Part shown: piece by piece, positions 56,350 to 64,000 of the stretch
How positions within the stretch are numbered: position 1 is the first letter of the stretch
How the letters are laid out: each line of letters begins with the position of its first letter
Origin: Roseibium sediminis
GTDB lineage: Bacteria > Pseudomonadota > Alphaproteobacteria > Rhizobiales > Stappiaceae
DNA length: 64,000 bases
Assembly: GCF_008711325.1 (NCBI RefSeq)
Contig: NZ_VXDB01000016.1
Coordinates: 43,039 to 107,038, forward strand
Direction of reading: 5' to 3'
Made by a program: the position numbers and the translations under genes
The notes under the pieces: generated by a model
Told to the model about the DNA's origin: nothing
The model's input: only the letters and a program-made list of their open reading frames with translations
Database searches by the model: none

Positions 56350-56438
56350 GGTCTTCGGGGAATATGGTTAAAAGCTACCCGGTCGGTTAAGGTTTTGGTT
56401 AACATTTGGGAGCGATACTCACACTCGGAGGTCTCAGA

Positions 56439-56927
56439 ATGGCGCTCAAGGTCGAACTGAAACCCGGCGAAAGAATTATCATCGGTGAAAGTGTCATCAC
56501 CAATGACAATCAAAGAACGCGTCTCTTCATCGAAGGGCAAGCGCCAATTCTCCGGGAAAAGGACATATTGACACCGGAAACTGCGGACACTCCTGCAAAA
56601 CGCGTCTATCTGGCAGTACAGCTCATGTATCTGTCTGAGGACTTGGAGAAGATTCAGGAAAACTACTTCACACTTGTCAACGATATCGTTCGTGCAGCTC
56701 CCAGCACCATCCCGTACATCACGCGGATCAGTAATGCGATTATCTCGGGAGCCTTCTACAAGGCGTTGAAGGAAGCTAAGAAGCTTATTGAGTACGAGAG
56801 GACGCTAATAAGTCATGTACAAGCAGGCAGCGCAGGCTTATCAAAAAACGAGCCAGGTGGCGGTGTCCCCGAGGGAGCTGGAAGCGAACCTCCTTATGAA
56901 GGCTGCAGCCCGGCTTCAGCTGGTTAA
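56439..56927 (+). CDS. flbT: Flagellin post-transcriptional regulator FlbT
   Basis: FlbT binds flagellin mRNA leaders and lowers flagellin synthesis until basal bodies are built (Caulobacter). The 162-aa product shows LKPGERIIIGESVITNDNQRTRLFIEGQAPILREKDILTPE and PAKRVYLAVQLMYLSED. The ATG at 56439 follows GGAGG. The last 37 codons lie inside flaF in another frame. That tail is Gly/Ser/Pro-rich and of low complexity, and FlbT is usually shorter. Confidence 0.93.
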   Translation: MALKVELKPGERIIIGESVITNDNQRTRLFIEGQAPILREKDILTPETADTPAKRVYLAVQLMYLSEDLEKIQENYFTLVNDIVRAAPSTIPYITRISNAIISGAFYKALKEAKKLIEYERTLISHVQAGSAGLSKNEPGGGVPEGAGSEPPYEGCSPASAG

Positions 56928-57189
56928 GGACGAGTGGAAACAGTCCTCGTTGGCGCAGCGCGATGACGCGCTGACCTACAATCGCAAGCTCTGGACCATT
57001 CTTGTCACCTCTGCGACCAATGGAGACAACCCGTTGCCGCAAGAGATCAAGAACAACATCGCGTCTCTCGGCGTTTTTGTCTTCAAGCAGACCATGGAAG
57101 CCATGGCTGACGAGGAAGGCAACAAGCTGAACTCTCTCATCAGCATCAACCGCGCCATCGCGGAAGGCTTGCGCGCTCGGGCAGAATAA
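56815..57189 (+). CDS. flaF: Flagellar biosynthesis regulator FlaF
   Basis: FlaF promotes flagellin production and export, acting against or with FlbT. The 124-aa product shows AYQKTSQVAVSPRELEANLLMKAAARL and LWTILVTSATNGDNPLPQEIKNNIASLGVFVFKQTME, ending in the LNSLISINRAIAEGL helix. It overlaps the end of flbT by 113 bp. It is the last flagellar gene before the repeat-bounded island. Confidence 0.94.
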   Translation: MYKQAAQAYQKTSQVAVSPRELEANLLMKAAARLQLVKDEWKQSSLAQRDDALTYNRKLWTILVTSATNGDNPLPQEIKNNIASLGVFVFKQTMEAMADEEGNKLNSLISINRAIAEGLRARAE

Positions 57190-57669
57190 GCTCTTCGCAC
57201 CCACCGCTTGTTCCGGGCGAGCTTCGTCAGACAGATTTTTATATTCCCGTCAATCCTGACGGCGGCCAGTTTCCATCCAAACGTTATAATTTCTCTTGCC
57301 AAACTCACCTTCATGTCACGACCAAAACGGTTTTCAAACGACTTCGATCGAGCGAGTTGAGGGCATAATACCGACCTCAAAAGACAACAAACTATCTGAT
57401 GGCCTCGATCCGCTTTGTCCAGTAAGACGCGCACACTAAGCAGGATGGCCTGACTGGCCGTTCAAGCAGCGCAACGCTGTCCGGCAAGCCGGAGCGAGCC
57501 ACCCAAGGCCGCGTTTGGGCATTGCACGGCTGCGTTACAGGTTTTGAACGATAAACCATATCGCCCTGCAACCTGCTCCTTGCCTAACAGCTCCTAAACA
57601 CGGTCAGATAGGTTTTTGTCTTTTAATTTGGTGTAAAATCAGATGCGATTGCTACACCCATCTCCTTTG
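57190..57669. other. Intergenic region between flaF and the island's first direct repeat
   Basis: This stretch of about 480 bp has no supported gene. It probably contains the flaF transcript end and unannotated sequence of unknown origin; no tRNA or integrase site was recognised. Confidence 0.45.
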
Positions 57670-57771
57670 CGCACGCCACAATCAATTAATTTCAAGTGAC
57701 AGTTTACTTATTAGAACTACTGGCTCGGCACCCATCTAACCATCACAAAATCGAAAACTGTCAGGGTAGTT
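57670..57771 (+). repeat. 102-bp perfect direct repeat, left copy of the chaperone island
   Basis: All 102 bases are identical to 62723-62824 in the same orientation, and flanking bases differ on both sides. The unit holds an internal inverted repeat, TGACAGTTT (57697-57705) and AAACTGTCA (57755-57763). No transposase is present. It could be an IS-end remnant or a recombination site; the origin is not recognised. Confidence 0.9.
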
Positions 57772-57814
57772 CAAATAGAACCTCGATCACGGCTTAATAG
57801 TAGCTCCAGAAGCC

Positions 57815-60331
57815 TCACCGGCCCAATATGTGTGCCAGTTCTACGATTTCTCGTGCATCTCCACTTCCAGGCATTTGATTTTCGAACATTCGTCCGATTA
57901 CTTTTTTCAGCTGTTCCAAATCTTCACACCTCACAGCCGCAATGCCTTCGACGATGTGTTTCTCGTGAAGCTGTGGATCAACTGCTAGTTCGCTGCTTTC
58001 AGCCAAGTTTCGAAACAAACCAATAAGGTAATCCGGGCTTTGCACCATGAGCTTCATTCGAATGCCACGCATTTCTTCAATACTGTTGCGGGCTGCCTCA
58101 TAGTCCTGCTCGCGCACCAGCCTTCGCGCACTGGTCACCAGGCGCTCATAACGACTGGTTTCCGCTTCACTCGCGATGATCCGGAGCACATCGAAATCCT
58201 CCTCGGCCTCTATGATCTCGGTGTCCAGAACACGTTTTTCGTTTTCAGGAGACATGCGTAATAGCGCAATCTCCTGCCGCAACCGGCGCGCTTCTTCAGC
58301 AACAGATCGGTTCGTGTCGGCCTCTGTTGAAGTGGACAGGGACAAATGCTGGCGCTCAATTCGCTTGTGCAGTTTGCCCGAAGGATCCGCAGCTTCATGC
58401 AGGATCTCGCTTAGTTCTTCCAGATCCTGCTCCGCCTGCGCCAAAAGGCACGATGCAATTTCGGAGCCAAGTTGTCCCTCGTAGTTCTTGTGCCCGGCAG
58501 GAGCCAGATAGAGATTTGCTGCATCAATGATTTTGCCGAGTGTTGGTAGTTCGACGGAGAAACTCATTAGACCGTTATCACGCATTTTCCAGTGAACCAG
58601 GACTTTATCTCCGCGATTGAGCCGCTCACCAACATCGAGTCCCGATGCAGCGCTCAGATGGAAATCTCCAATATGGAGATTGCGTTCTGGATCCTCGACA
58701 CCTTCCGCCATTTCATAAAACTGGAAAGAGATATGATCGTTTTCCCCGCCCTTCAGGGTTTTCGCCGCTCGGAATATCTCCTCGCCTTCAGCTGGAAGAC
58801 TGGCCCCCTTGCGCAGCAGTGGGGACAAGACGTTCCGTTCAGCTCCAACAATTCCGGCTTGGATCTTAACCGCCAGCGTATAGGTCATCGGGATGGCGGC
58901 CGCGCTTGCCGCTGTGCGAACAATCGTGATTTGCCGACTCACATCCTCGACTTCTTTGCCGAATGGATCGCTGACCTGGATTTTGAAGCGATTTTCACCG
59001 TCCTTACTTAGGTGCAAAGTCAGGGTCACCGGACCATCAATTGGTTTCTTGCCGCTCGTGCGGCCATCTTCGTCGAGAACTTCAACTTCAAACCCAGCCG
59101 GGATTTCTGTTCTGGGTTTCAACAACAGCCTTGTTGCGTCATCTGAAACGCGGCCTTTAAAATCAAAGGTCAAAGCAATAGATCCGGTCACATTCTCGCT
59201 GACACGCGTCTCCTTGCGGGTTGACCCAGCGTTTGTCCAATCCCGGCTTTCTGCGAAAATGGCAGCCCCGCAGGCCACGGCTGTCATCGGATCAAGCCCT
59301 TGTTCGACTTCTATTGCCAACTCGTCTTGCAGCAATTGCCGAACAATTGGCATTTTTGAGGGACCGCCAATAGGCACGACCCGCGATATGTCTTCATGAG
59401 TGTAGCCGTTTGAATGGATTATCTTACGACATAGGTCAATTGTTTCGTCTAACCGATCTCGAATCAGATTCTCGACCTGGTCCCGTGAAATCTCGAGCGA
59501 GATATACATCTCGGTTCCTTGTTTATCCAATGCCCGGAGCTCATCTTCACTGGCGAAGATCGAGGCACTGCTGGAAGCTGACAACTGGATTTTCGCGCGT
59601 TCGATGGAAAAACGGGCAATCTTAGCTATATGGGCGTAGTTGTCTTCCGTCTGGAAATGTTCTGGAAGATCAAAATTGCAGACGAGCCAAGGCCGGACAA
59701 ACTCATCGAAGATGGTTCGATCAAAGTCACGACCTCCGAGCATGTTGATGCCTTCATGGGCAATGACATTGACGGCGCCCTGTGTGCTCAGAACAAGCGC
59801 AACATCAAACGTGCCTCCGCCCAAGTCATACACCAAGAAGACGCCGTCTCGCTGCTTACTATTCGCAATCGAGGCCATGGCAGCAGCGACGGGCTCCTGC
59901 AACAGTGTGACTCGATCTAGGCCGGCCATATTAGCCGCAGAAATCGTCGCCTCATTTTGCATTTGGTTGAAGGCAGCAGGAATCGTAATCACGGCACCAG
60001 CAATATCCTGCATCCCTGTTTCCGTTACCGCCTGACTAACAAGGGTCTTAATGATCTCGGAACTGCACTGTTCGGGCGTCCAGATATTTCCGGCAAATTG
60101 GATGGGGCTTTTCGTGCCCATGAGCCGTTTAAACCCCGAAGCCACATTATTGGGCGCTGTGAGCAAACGATCCTGCGCCGCCTTGCCCACAAACCGATGC
60201 CCCCGTCGATCCAAGTATATGACGCTAGGAAGCACATCAGACCCGTCCCCGGATTTGAACAGCCGAACCTGTCCATTTACGTAGCCAACAACTGCAGAGT
60301 TCGACGTTCCAAGATCAATTCCGAGATACAC
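57815..60331 (-). CDS. Hsp70-like (DnaK-family) chaperone with an extended C-terminus
   Basis: This 838-aa ATP-dependent chaperone-type protein has the Hsp70 ATPase domain (about 1-370). Its phosphate-1 motif is YLGIDLGTSNSAVVGY, phosphate-2 is VYDLGGGTFDVALVL, and the adenosine motif is VVPIGGPSKMPIVRQLL. A beta-rich substrate-like domain (about 390-580) follows. After it come about 240 helical residues beyond the canonical DnaK end (EQDLEELSEILHEAADPSGKL; LVTSARRLVREQDYEAARNSIEEM). Housekeeping DnaK is about 630-640 aa and linked to dnaJ, so this is a paralogous, cassette-specific form. GTG 60331 was chosen because GAGGAG lies 6 nt before it and MYLGIDLGTSNS is the normal start. It is last in a three-gene overlapping operon. 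Confidence 0.9.
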   Translation of the reverse strand: MYLGIDLGTSNSAVVGYVNGQVRLFKSGDGSDVLPSVIYLDRRGHRFVGKAAQDRLLTAPNNVASGFKRLMGTKSPIQFAGNIWTPEQCSSEIIKTLVSQAVTETGMQDIAGAVITIPAAFNQMQNEATISAANMAGLDRVTLLQEPVAAAMASIANSKQRDGVFLVYDLGGGTFDVALVLSTQGAVNVIAHEGINMLGGRDFDRTIFDEFVRPWLVCNFDLPEHFQTEDNYAHIAKIARFSIERAKIQLSASSSASIFASEDELRALDKQGTEMYISLEISRDQVENLIRDRLDETIDLCRKIIHSNGYTHEDISRVVPIGGPSKMPIVRQLLQDELAIEVEQGLDPMTAVACGAAIFAESRDWTNAGSTRKETRVSENVTGSIALTFDFKGRVSDDATRLLLKPRTEIPAGFEVEVLDEDGRTSGKKPIDGPVTLTLHLSKDGENRFKIQVSDPFGKEVEDVSRQITIVRTAASAAAIPMTYTLAVKIQAGIVGAERNVLSPLLRKGASLPAEGEEIFRAAKTLKGGENDHISFQFYEMAEGVEDPERNLHIGDFHLSAASGLDVGERLNRGDKVLVHWKMRDNGLMSFSVELPTLGKIIDAANLYLAPAGHKNYEGQLGSEIASCLLAQAEQDLEELSEILHEAADPSGKLHKRIERQHLSLSTSTEADTNRSVAEEARRLRQEIALLRMSPENEKRVLDTEIIEAEEDFDVLRIIASEAETSRYERLVTSARRLVREQDYEAARNSIEEMRGIRMKLMVQSPDYLIGLFRNLAESSELAVDPQLHEKHIVEGIAAVRCEDLEQLKKVIGRMFENQMPGSGDAREIVELAHILGR

Positions 60332-60342
60332 GTAAGTTCTCC

Positions 60343-60711
60343 TCAATAATTATTTTGAGCAACAATCACGCGTCCAGGACGGACAACGCGCATGTCACAA
60401 ATTATGGCCGGCTCAATCGTCCTGGTTACAATCAGCGCTGTTTCGTTTTCAAAATCATCTTCGTTGTCCGCTGAGGCTGCTATACCGGGCTCAAAAACCA
60501 GCCCTTCAAATTCGACGATCCGGAACCCGCAGCGGTCAGCGAATCCGTTCAACTGCCTGACTGCATATTTGGTTTGCGACAGAAGTCGTTTGGACTCCGC
60601 CTCCTGAAGTTGGCCCGCCGCTTTTACCGCCCCCCGTGCGAGTTTCCAGTAGTCGACAAGAAGATCAGCCAAACCTGGAACAATGTCAGCACCTGTAATA
60701 AGTGGGGTCAC
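60343..60711 (-). CDS. GrpE-like minimal nucleotide-exchange factor
   Basis: The product is 122 aa. The C-terminal roughly 65 residues align by eye with the GrpE beta domain: RIVEFEGLVFEPGIAASA corresponds to the Gly-x-x-FdP region. IVTRTIEPAIICDMRVVRPGRVIVAQN corresponds to the conserved end, where an R-P-x-x-V-x-V-A pattern closes GrpE. The N-terminal helical part is only about 50 residues, lacking most of the long coiled coil of housekeeping GrpE (about 190 aa). It starts at GTG overlapping the upstream stop (GTGA). It lies directly before the Hsp70-like gene, for which it would release ADP. This is inference from motif and place. Confidence 0.72.
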   Translation of the reverse strand: MTPLITGADIVPGLADLLVDYWKLARGAVKAAGQLQEAESKRLLSQTKYAVRQLNGFADRCGFRIVEFEGLVFEPGIAASADNEDDFENETALIVTRTIEPAIICDMRVVRPGRVIVAQNNY

Positions 60712-62651
60712 TTTCCGAAGGTCCTTCTTGCTTCTTGTTGCAACTTAGTTGAAATTTTGGCTGTTTCAGCTTCAATTTTCTCTTTTATTGATGGTCGGAA
60801 CCGATAGCTTGAACAACGCGCGTTCCAATCAGCGACAAGCTTGTTGAAGTGGCCGATCTCCGAATTAGTCAGGTAGAGGTTGCGCATGTATTCCAAGCGT
60901 TCCTGCTGAAAAATACAGTAGCGCAACTGGCCTTCGGACAAGGTCATCCCAGATGCGATCGGCGGCTTCAGCTCAGGATACGTAGGCGTCGTCTTTCGTT
61001 TTGGAACGGGTATTCCCGGAGCATTCGTCTTTGACAATGTGACCGACGGACTTGACTGTATCTGAGCAGTTGAATACGGGCGGTCTCGGCGGTCATCCTC
61101 CATATTGATGACAAAAATGACGAGGCCAATTGCAGCGAAAATGCCCCATTTAATGTATTTGACGGCCTTCTTTTGCTGAATTTTCTTTTTCAGTTGGGCA
61201 TATTCGCGCCTTTTTTCTGGTGCCGCATCGGAGCTCAAGTCATCCAATATCCGCATGGCAGCCGCCGGGTTACTTAAATTGGCTTGCAGTTCACCCAGTT
61301 TCCAGTTTTCGCACAACGTGGCACGGTCTTCCGTCAGTTTCTCCCGTACGTTGTTCTGCAGCGAGCTGCAGGCATGAGTAACCAGTCCATCGATTAGCAA
61401 AAACGCCGTCTCCGGATCATTCTTGTCATTGTTCCAATACAATCCCAGATCACGTACAATTAGATATGAGATGCTTGGGTCCGCCAAATTGGAATTGGCC
61501 TGGTTGAAAGCGGCCGCAATCCGGCCAACGACACCTTGAGCGCGTTCGCTAAACCCGTTTGCGCGCAGAGCGGATTTTATAAGTGCGTTGGGGGTGTCCT
61601 TGGCCGCTTCGCATGCCTCGAAAAGCGGCTGCAAGAGTCGATTGCTTTTTTCTTGCTCAATCAGCTGTTCGAGATCAAAGACATCGCCGCGTAGCGTTTC
61701 TGCAGCCGATTCGAGTTCCGGAAAAGTCCGAAGCAGCGCCTCGGACAATTGCAAGGAAGCCTCAAAGCAATTGTGGTTGTTGGCTAGATCGATGCTGAGT
61801 TCGCGAAGGCCTCGATATAGCGCCTTGGACCTCGGCTCCTCGTGCCCTCGAGATTGGTCATACAGCTGGACAGGCTGATTGATTTCATCCCATCGGAACA
61901 GCAATCCATCGATGTCTTCGATATGTGCCTTAAGGTCATCTTCAGCGATCCTGACCCTTTCCACTGCATACTCGATTTTTTGTGAGATAACAGCGAGATC
62001 GCTTTCGCTGCTCTTGTCGTACTCCCGCACAAGGTTTTTTAGAAACGTGCTATCTGCTTTACGGGCCAGTTCTTTCTCAACAATTGTATTCATCAACAAA
62101 CCTGGAACACCAGAACGCCAGATGGCGTTGGCCGCTACCGCCGCTTGTTGAAGGCAAAGGGAAGACAACGCGCCTTCAATTCGCGACGAATCCGCTAAAG
62201 GAAAACCAGCTAGTTTTCTGTTTTCGTTGATAAATTCGACCGCTGCGCTGACCCTGATATTGTCCCAGCACTTGCACAAGGAACGGACGAGCGCTTCGGT
62301 TCCTTCGGTCTGAGACAAGCAATGGGCAAGGATGTTGGCCCTGGCGAGTTCCGGAAAGTGGTCGGTTTGTTCTGGGAGCTGGTTCCACTCTTGAGCGCTG
62401 ATGGCCTGAAGGGCTTTTGTCGTTTGTTGTTGGCTGAGTTCCGGCAACCAGCTCAGTTCCTCAACAAGCCGTTTAAGTGGTGTCACAAGAGAATGTTGAG
62501 CGTTGAGCAATGCTTCCTGCGGAATGGTCCCTTCGAATTCAGCATCTTCCAGGAGATCTGAAATTTCAGCTGCAGAGGAGGGGTAGTCCGCCTTAAGAAT
62601 ATGAAATCCGTTTAATAAAAGATCCGATGAAGACCTCAATTTGATACTCAC
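60708..62651 (-). CDS. Membrane-anchored partner protein of the Hsp70/GrpE-like cassette, family not named
   Basis: The product is 647 aa. Residues 1-95 form a small helical domain (LNGFHILKADYPSSAAEI; RLVEELSWLPEL). About 100-500 is a helical, TPR-like solenoid with two Cys/His-poor arms. One membrane helix follows at about 518-535 (YIKWGIFAAIGLVIFVIN), then a Pro-rich linker (about 540-575). The conserved-looking C-terminal domain is LSEGQLRYCIFQQERLEYMR, then FNKLVADWNARCSSYRFRP. I have an impression of this end motif from other proteins beside Hsp70 genes, but cannot name the family. It may play the J-protein-like client-delivery role; no HPD motif is seen. It starts at GTG 62651 and is first of the operon. 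Confidence 0.65.
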   Translation of the reverse strand: MSIKLRSSSDLLLNGFHILKADYPSSAAEISDLLEDAEFEGTIPQEALLNAQHSLVTPLKRLVEELSWLPELSQQQTTKALQAISAQEWNQLPEQTDHFPELARANILAHCLSQTEGTEALVRSLCKCWDNIRVSAAVEFINENRKLAGFPLADSSRIEGALSSLCLQQAAVAANAIWRSGVPGLLMNTIVEKELARKADSTFLKNLVREYDKSSESDLAVISQKIEYAVERVRIAEDDLKAHIEDIDGLLFRWDEINQPVQLYDQSRGHEEPRSKALYRGLRELSIDLANNHNCFEASLQLSEALLRTFPELESAAETLRGDVFDLEQLIEQEKSNRLLQPLFEACEAAKDTPNALIKSALRANGFSERAQGVVGRIAAAFNQANSNLADPSISYLIVRDLGLYWNNDKNDPETAFLLIDGLVTHACSSLQNNVREKLTEDRATLCENWKLGELQANLSNPAAAMRILDDLSSDAAPEKRREYAQLKKKIQQKKAVKYIKWGIFAAIGLVIFVINMEDDRRDRPYSTAQIQSSPSVTLSKTNAPGIPVPKRKTTPTYPELKPPIASGMTLSEGQLRYCIFQQERLEYMRNLYLTNSEIGHFNKLVADWNARCSSYRFRPSIKEKIEAETAKISTKLQQEARRTFGK

Positions 62652-62722
62652 ATGTTATGATTTCAAAACAATTCGGAAGCTCGCATAGCGATAGTGCGCA
62701 AATCAACCAAAAAATGAAGAAT

Positions 62723-62824
62723 CGCACGCCACAATCAATTAATTTCAAGTGACAGTTTACTTATTAGAACTACTGGCTCGGCACCCATCTAACCATCACA
62801 AAATCGAAAACTGTCAGGGTAGTT
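62723..62824 (+). repeat. 102-bp perfect direct repeat, right copy of the chaperone island
   Basis: The sequence is identical to 57670-57771. It lies 72 bp upstream of the first gene of the island. The inverted repeat TGACAGTTT/AAACTGTCA is present here too. Confidence 0.9.
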
Positions 62825-62851
62825 TACACTATTCGACTTGAGTCAGTTGAT

Positions 62852-62886
62852 TGACAAAAACAGCCTGCCCGGTTTCCCGGACAGGC
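62852..62886 (-). terminator. Terminator of the Asn/Gly-rich protein gene
   Basis: On the minus strand the hairpin GCCTGTCCGG-GAAA-CCGGGCAGGC is followed by TGTTTTTG, about 60 bp after the stop. It separates this gene from the island. Confidence 0.84.
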
Positions 62887-62945
62887 CGTGTTCGTGAGGA
62901 ATGAACGCCCCTTCGGCACCAGCCTTAGGAGCGCTGCGTTCAACT

Positions 62946-64000
62946 TCACTTCTTGGCAAACCAGACGTCTTCGGTGAGCATCTCGCCGTTGTTTGCAGTT
63001 GACTGCATCAAGGTCTCGCCGCGCTCGTTCTTAACGTCGTTGCGCTGTGTCGAGAGCTGGTTCACACCGGCATCAGCTGCAGAGCGGAGCTCGCCAGCGT
63101 CCACATCACCATCCATGTTGGCATCAACCCACACACCCATGTTGGCCATTTCGTCGCCGGTCAGCTGACCGTCACCGTCCTGGTCATAGGTGGCCATTTT
63201 CTGGTAGCCGTCTTCATAGCGACCACCCTGGTCACCCATCAGGGCATTGCCGTCGATCTCGCCGTTTTCGCCGATCTTGGTCATGTCGACAACAAGGCCG
63301 TCACCGCCATTGATCCACTCGACCTGCTCCTTGGTGCCATCACCATCGATATCAAAGGCGATTGTTTCACCAACCTGACCATCGACACGCTCCTTGGCAG
63401 TCGACACGCCGGTTGTGGAGATACGACCGTCACCATTCAGGTCTACCGCCACCGGAGAGGCAATCTTGTCCCTGCCCCTACCGTTGTCATAGTCGGCAAT
63501 CTTCTGACCTTGCGGGTTCAGGATGTGATACTTGCCATCGCCCTGGTGAACAGCCTTGTAGCCATCTTTCAGCACACCGTCTTTGAAGGTATAACCGCCG
63601 TCAGCCTTGTTATACTTGCCATGGCCCGCAAGCCATTTGCCATCCTTGCCCTTCACGTAGTCGATAGCTGCCTGATCGGCTGCGGAGATCTGCGGCTGAA
63701 CCGGAACTGGCTGTATACCAGCATTCGGAACGGCCTGCCATACGCCATTGTTGTTCACAACAGTCCAGCCGCCATTGTCGCCGCCGCCACCATTGTTTGC
63801 ACCACCGTTGACGACCTGCCAGGTGCCGTTGTTGTTCACAACTTGCCAGTCACCGTTGTTGCCGCCAACCGCATTTGCGCCACCAGCATCAACATTGATT
63901 GCCTGCCACGTGCCGTTCTCGTTCAGAACAGCCCAGCCTCCGTTGTTCCAGCCACCGTTGTTCCAACCGCCGCCATTGTTGGCGTCACCGCCGTTCCAGC
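62946..64000 (-). CDS. Asn/Gly/Trp-repeat protein with calcium-binding loops (5' end outside window)
   Basis: The frame stays open to the window edge, so at least 351 codons are present and the N-terminus is missing. The visible first part is low-complexity, with WNNGGWNNGG and repeating NGTWQVVN / NGVWQAVP units. The rest is a folded domain with EF-hand-like or dockerin-like acidic loops: DLNGDGRIS, DIDGDGTKEQVEW, DQDGDGQLTGDE and DANMDGDVDAGEL. It ends LTEDVWFAKK. It is probably a secreted or surface protein that binds Ca2+; the export signal cannot be seen. The function is unknown. Confidence 0.8.
   Translation of the reverse strand, partial: WNGGDANNGGGWNNGGWNNGGWAVLNENGTWQAINVDAGGANAVGGNNGDWQVVNNNGTWQVVNGGANNGGGGDNGGWTVVNNNGVWQAVPNAGIQPVPVQPQISAADQAAIDYVKGKDGKWLAGHGKYNKADGGYTFKDGVLKDGYKAVHQGDGKYHILNPQGQKIADYDNGRGRDKIASPVAVDLNGDGRISTTGVSTAKERVDGQVGETIAFDIDGDGTKEQVEWINGGDGLVVDMTKIGENGEIDGNALMGDQGGRYEDGYQKMATYDQDGDGQLTGDEMANMGVWVDANMDGDVDAGELRSAADAGVNQLSTQRNDVKNERGETLMQSTANNGEMLTEDVWFAKK

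Noticed and set aside
57190..57669. Possible gene remnant or tRNA attachment site left of the island
   Set aside because: No tRNA cloverleaf, integrase or conserved coding pattern could be found by reading both strands.

Overview
The window looks like a chromosomal segment of a marine alphaproteobacterium of the order Hyphomicrobiales, most like Roseibium/Labrenzia or another member of the Stappiaceae. This placement is inference. It rests on FlbT, FlaF, FliX and CckA homologues, a GAAC-N7-GAAC SOS box at recA, TTAA-N7-TTAA CtrA-type boxes, an array of tandem flagellins and moderately high GC. No rRNA, tRNA, CRISPR array or transposase gene was found.

Layout. 1-8880 holds housekeeping and general genes: the start of a chemoreceptor, icd, two glutathione S-transferases, small membrane or exported proteins, a cyclic-nucleotide-regulated K+ channel and alaS. 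9040-12387 holds recA with its SOS box and the pseudouridine catabolic pair psuK-psuG. 12581-16924 is a poorly described cluster of three coiled-coil or membrane proteins followed by a lipoprotein. 16972-20292 holds a VOC/TetR divergent pair with two operators and a three-gene phospholipid cassette (CDP-alcohol phosphatidyltransferase, CdsA, PlsC). 20312-22450 is a chromate module. 22594-25146 is the cell-cycle kinase cckA.

25253-57189 is a large flagellar region: flgB-flgC-fliE-fliQ-fliR-flhB; fliO-fliP; a large TPR protein; motE-like/DUF6468/fliM/fliL; flgF-flgG-flgA-flgH; a dksA-like gene; fliX; flgI-cheL/flgJ-flgN; flaG; six flagellin genes; flbT-flaF. Regulatory sites are visible. CtrA-type boxes lie before flgB and fliL, with a weaker one before the TPR gene. 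Two nearly identical sigma-54 promoters lie before flgF and flgI. This fits the known alphaproteobacterial cascade in which CckA/CtrA drives early basal-body genes, FliX and a sigma-54 activator drive rod/ring genes, and FlbT/FlaF act on flagellin expression.

57670-62824 is the most unusual part. Two perfect 102-bp direct repeats flank a roughly 5-kb, lower-GC operon of three overlapping genes: a 647-aa membrane-anchored protein, a minimal GrpE-like protein and an 838-aa Hsp70-like protein. It looks like an acquired, self-contained chaperone cassette dropped between the flagellar genes and a large Asn/Gly/Trp-repeat calcium-binding protein that runs off the end of the window.
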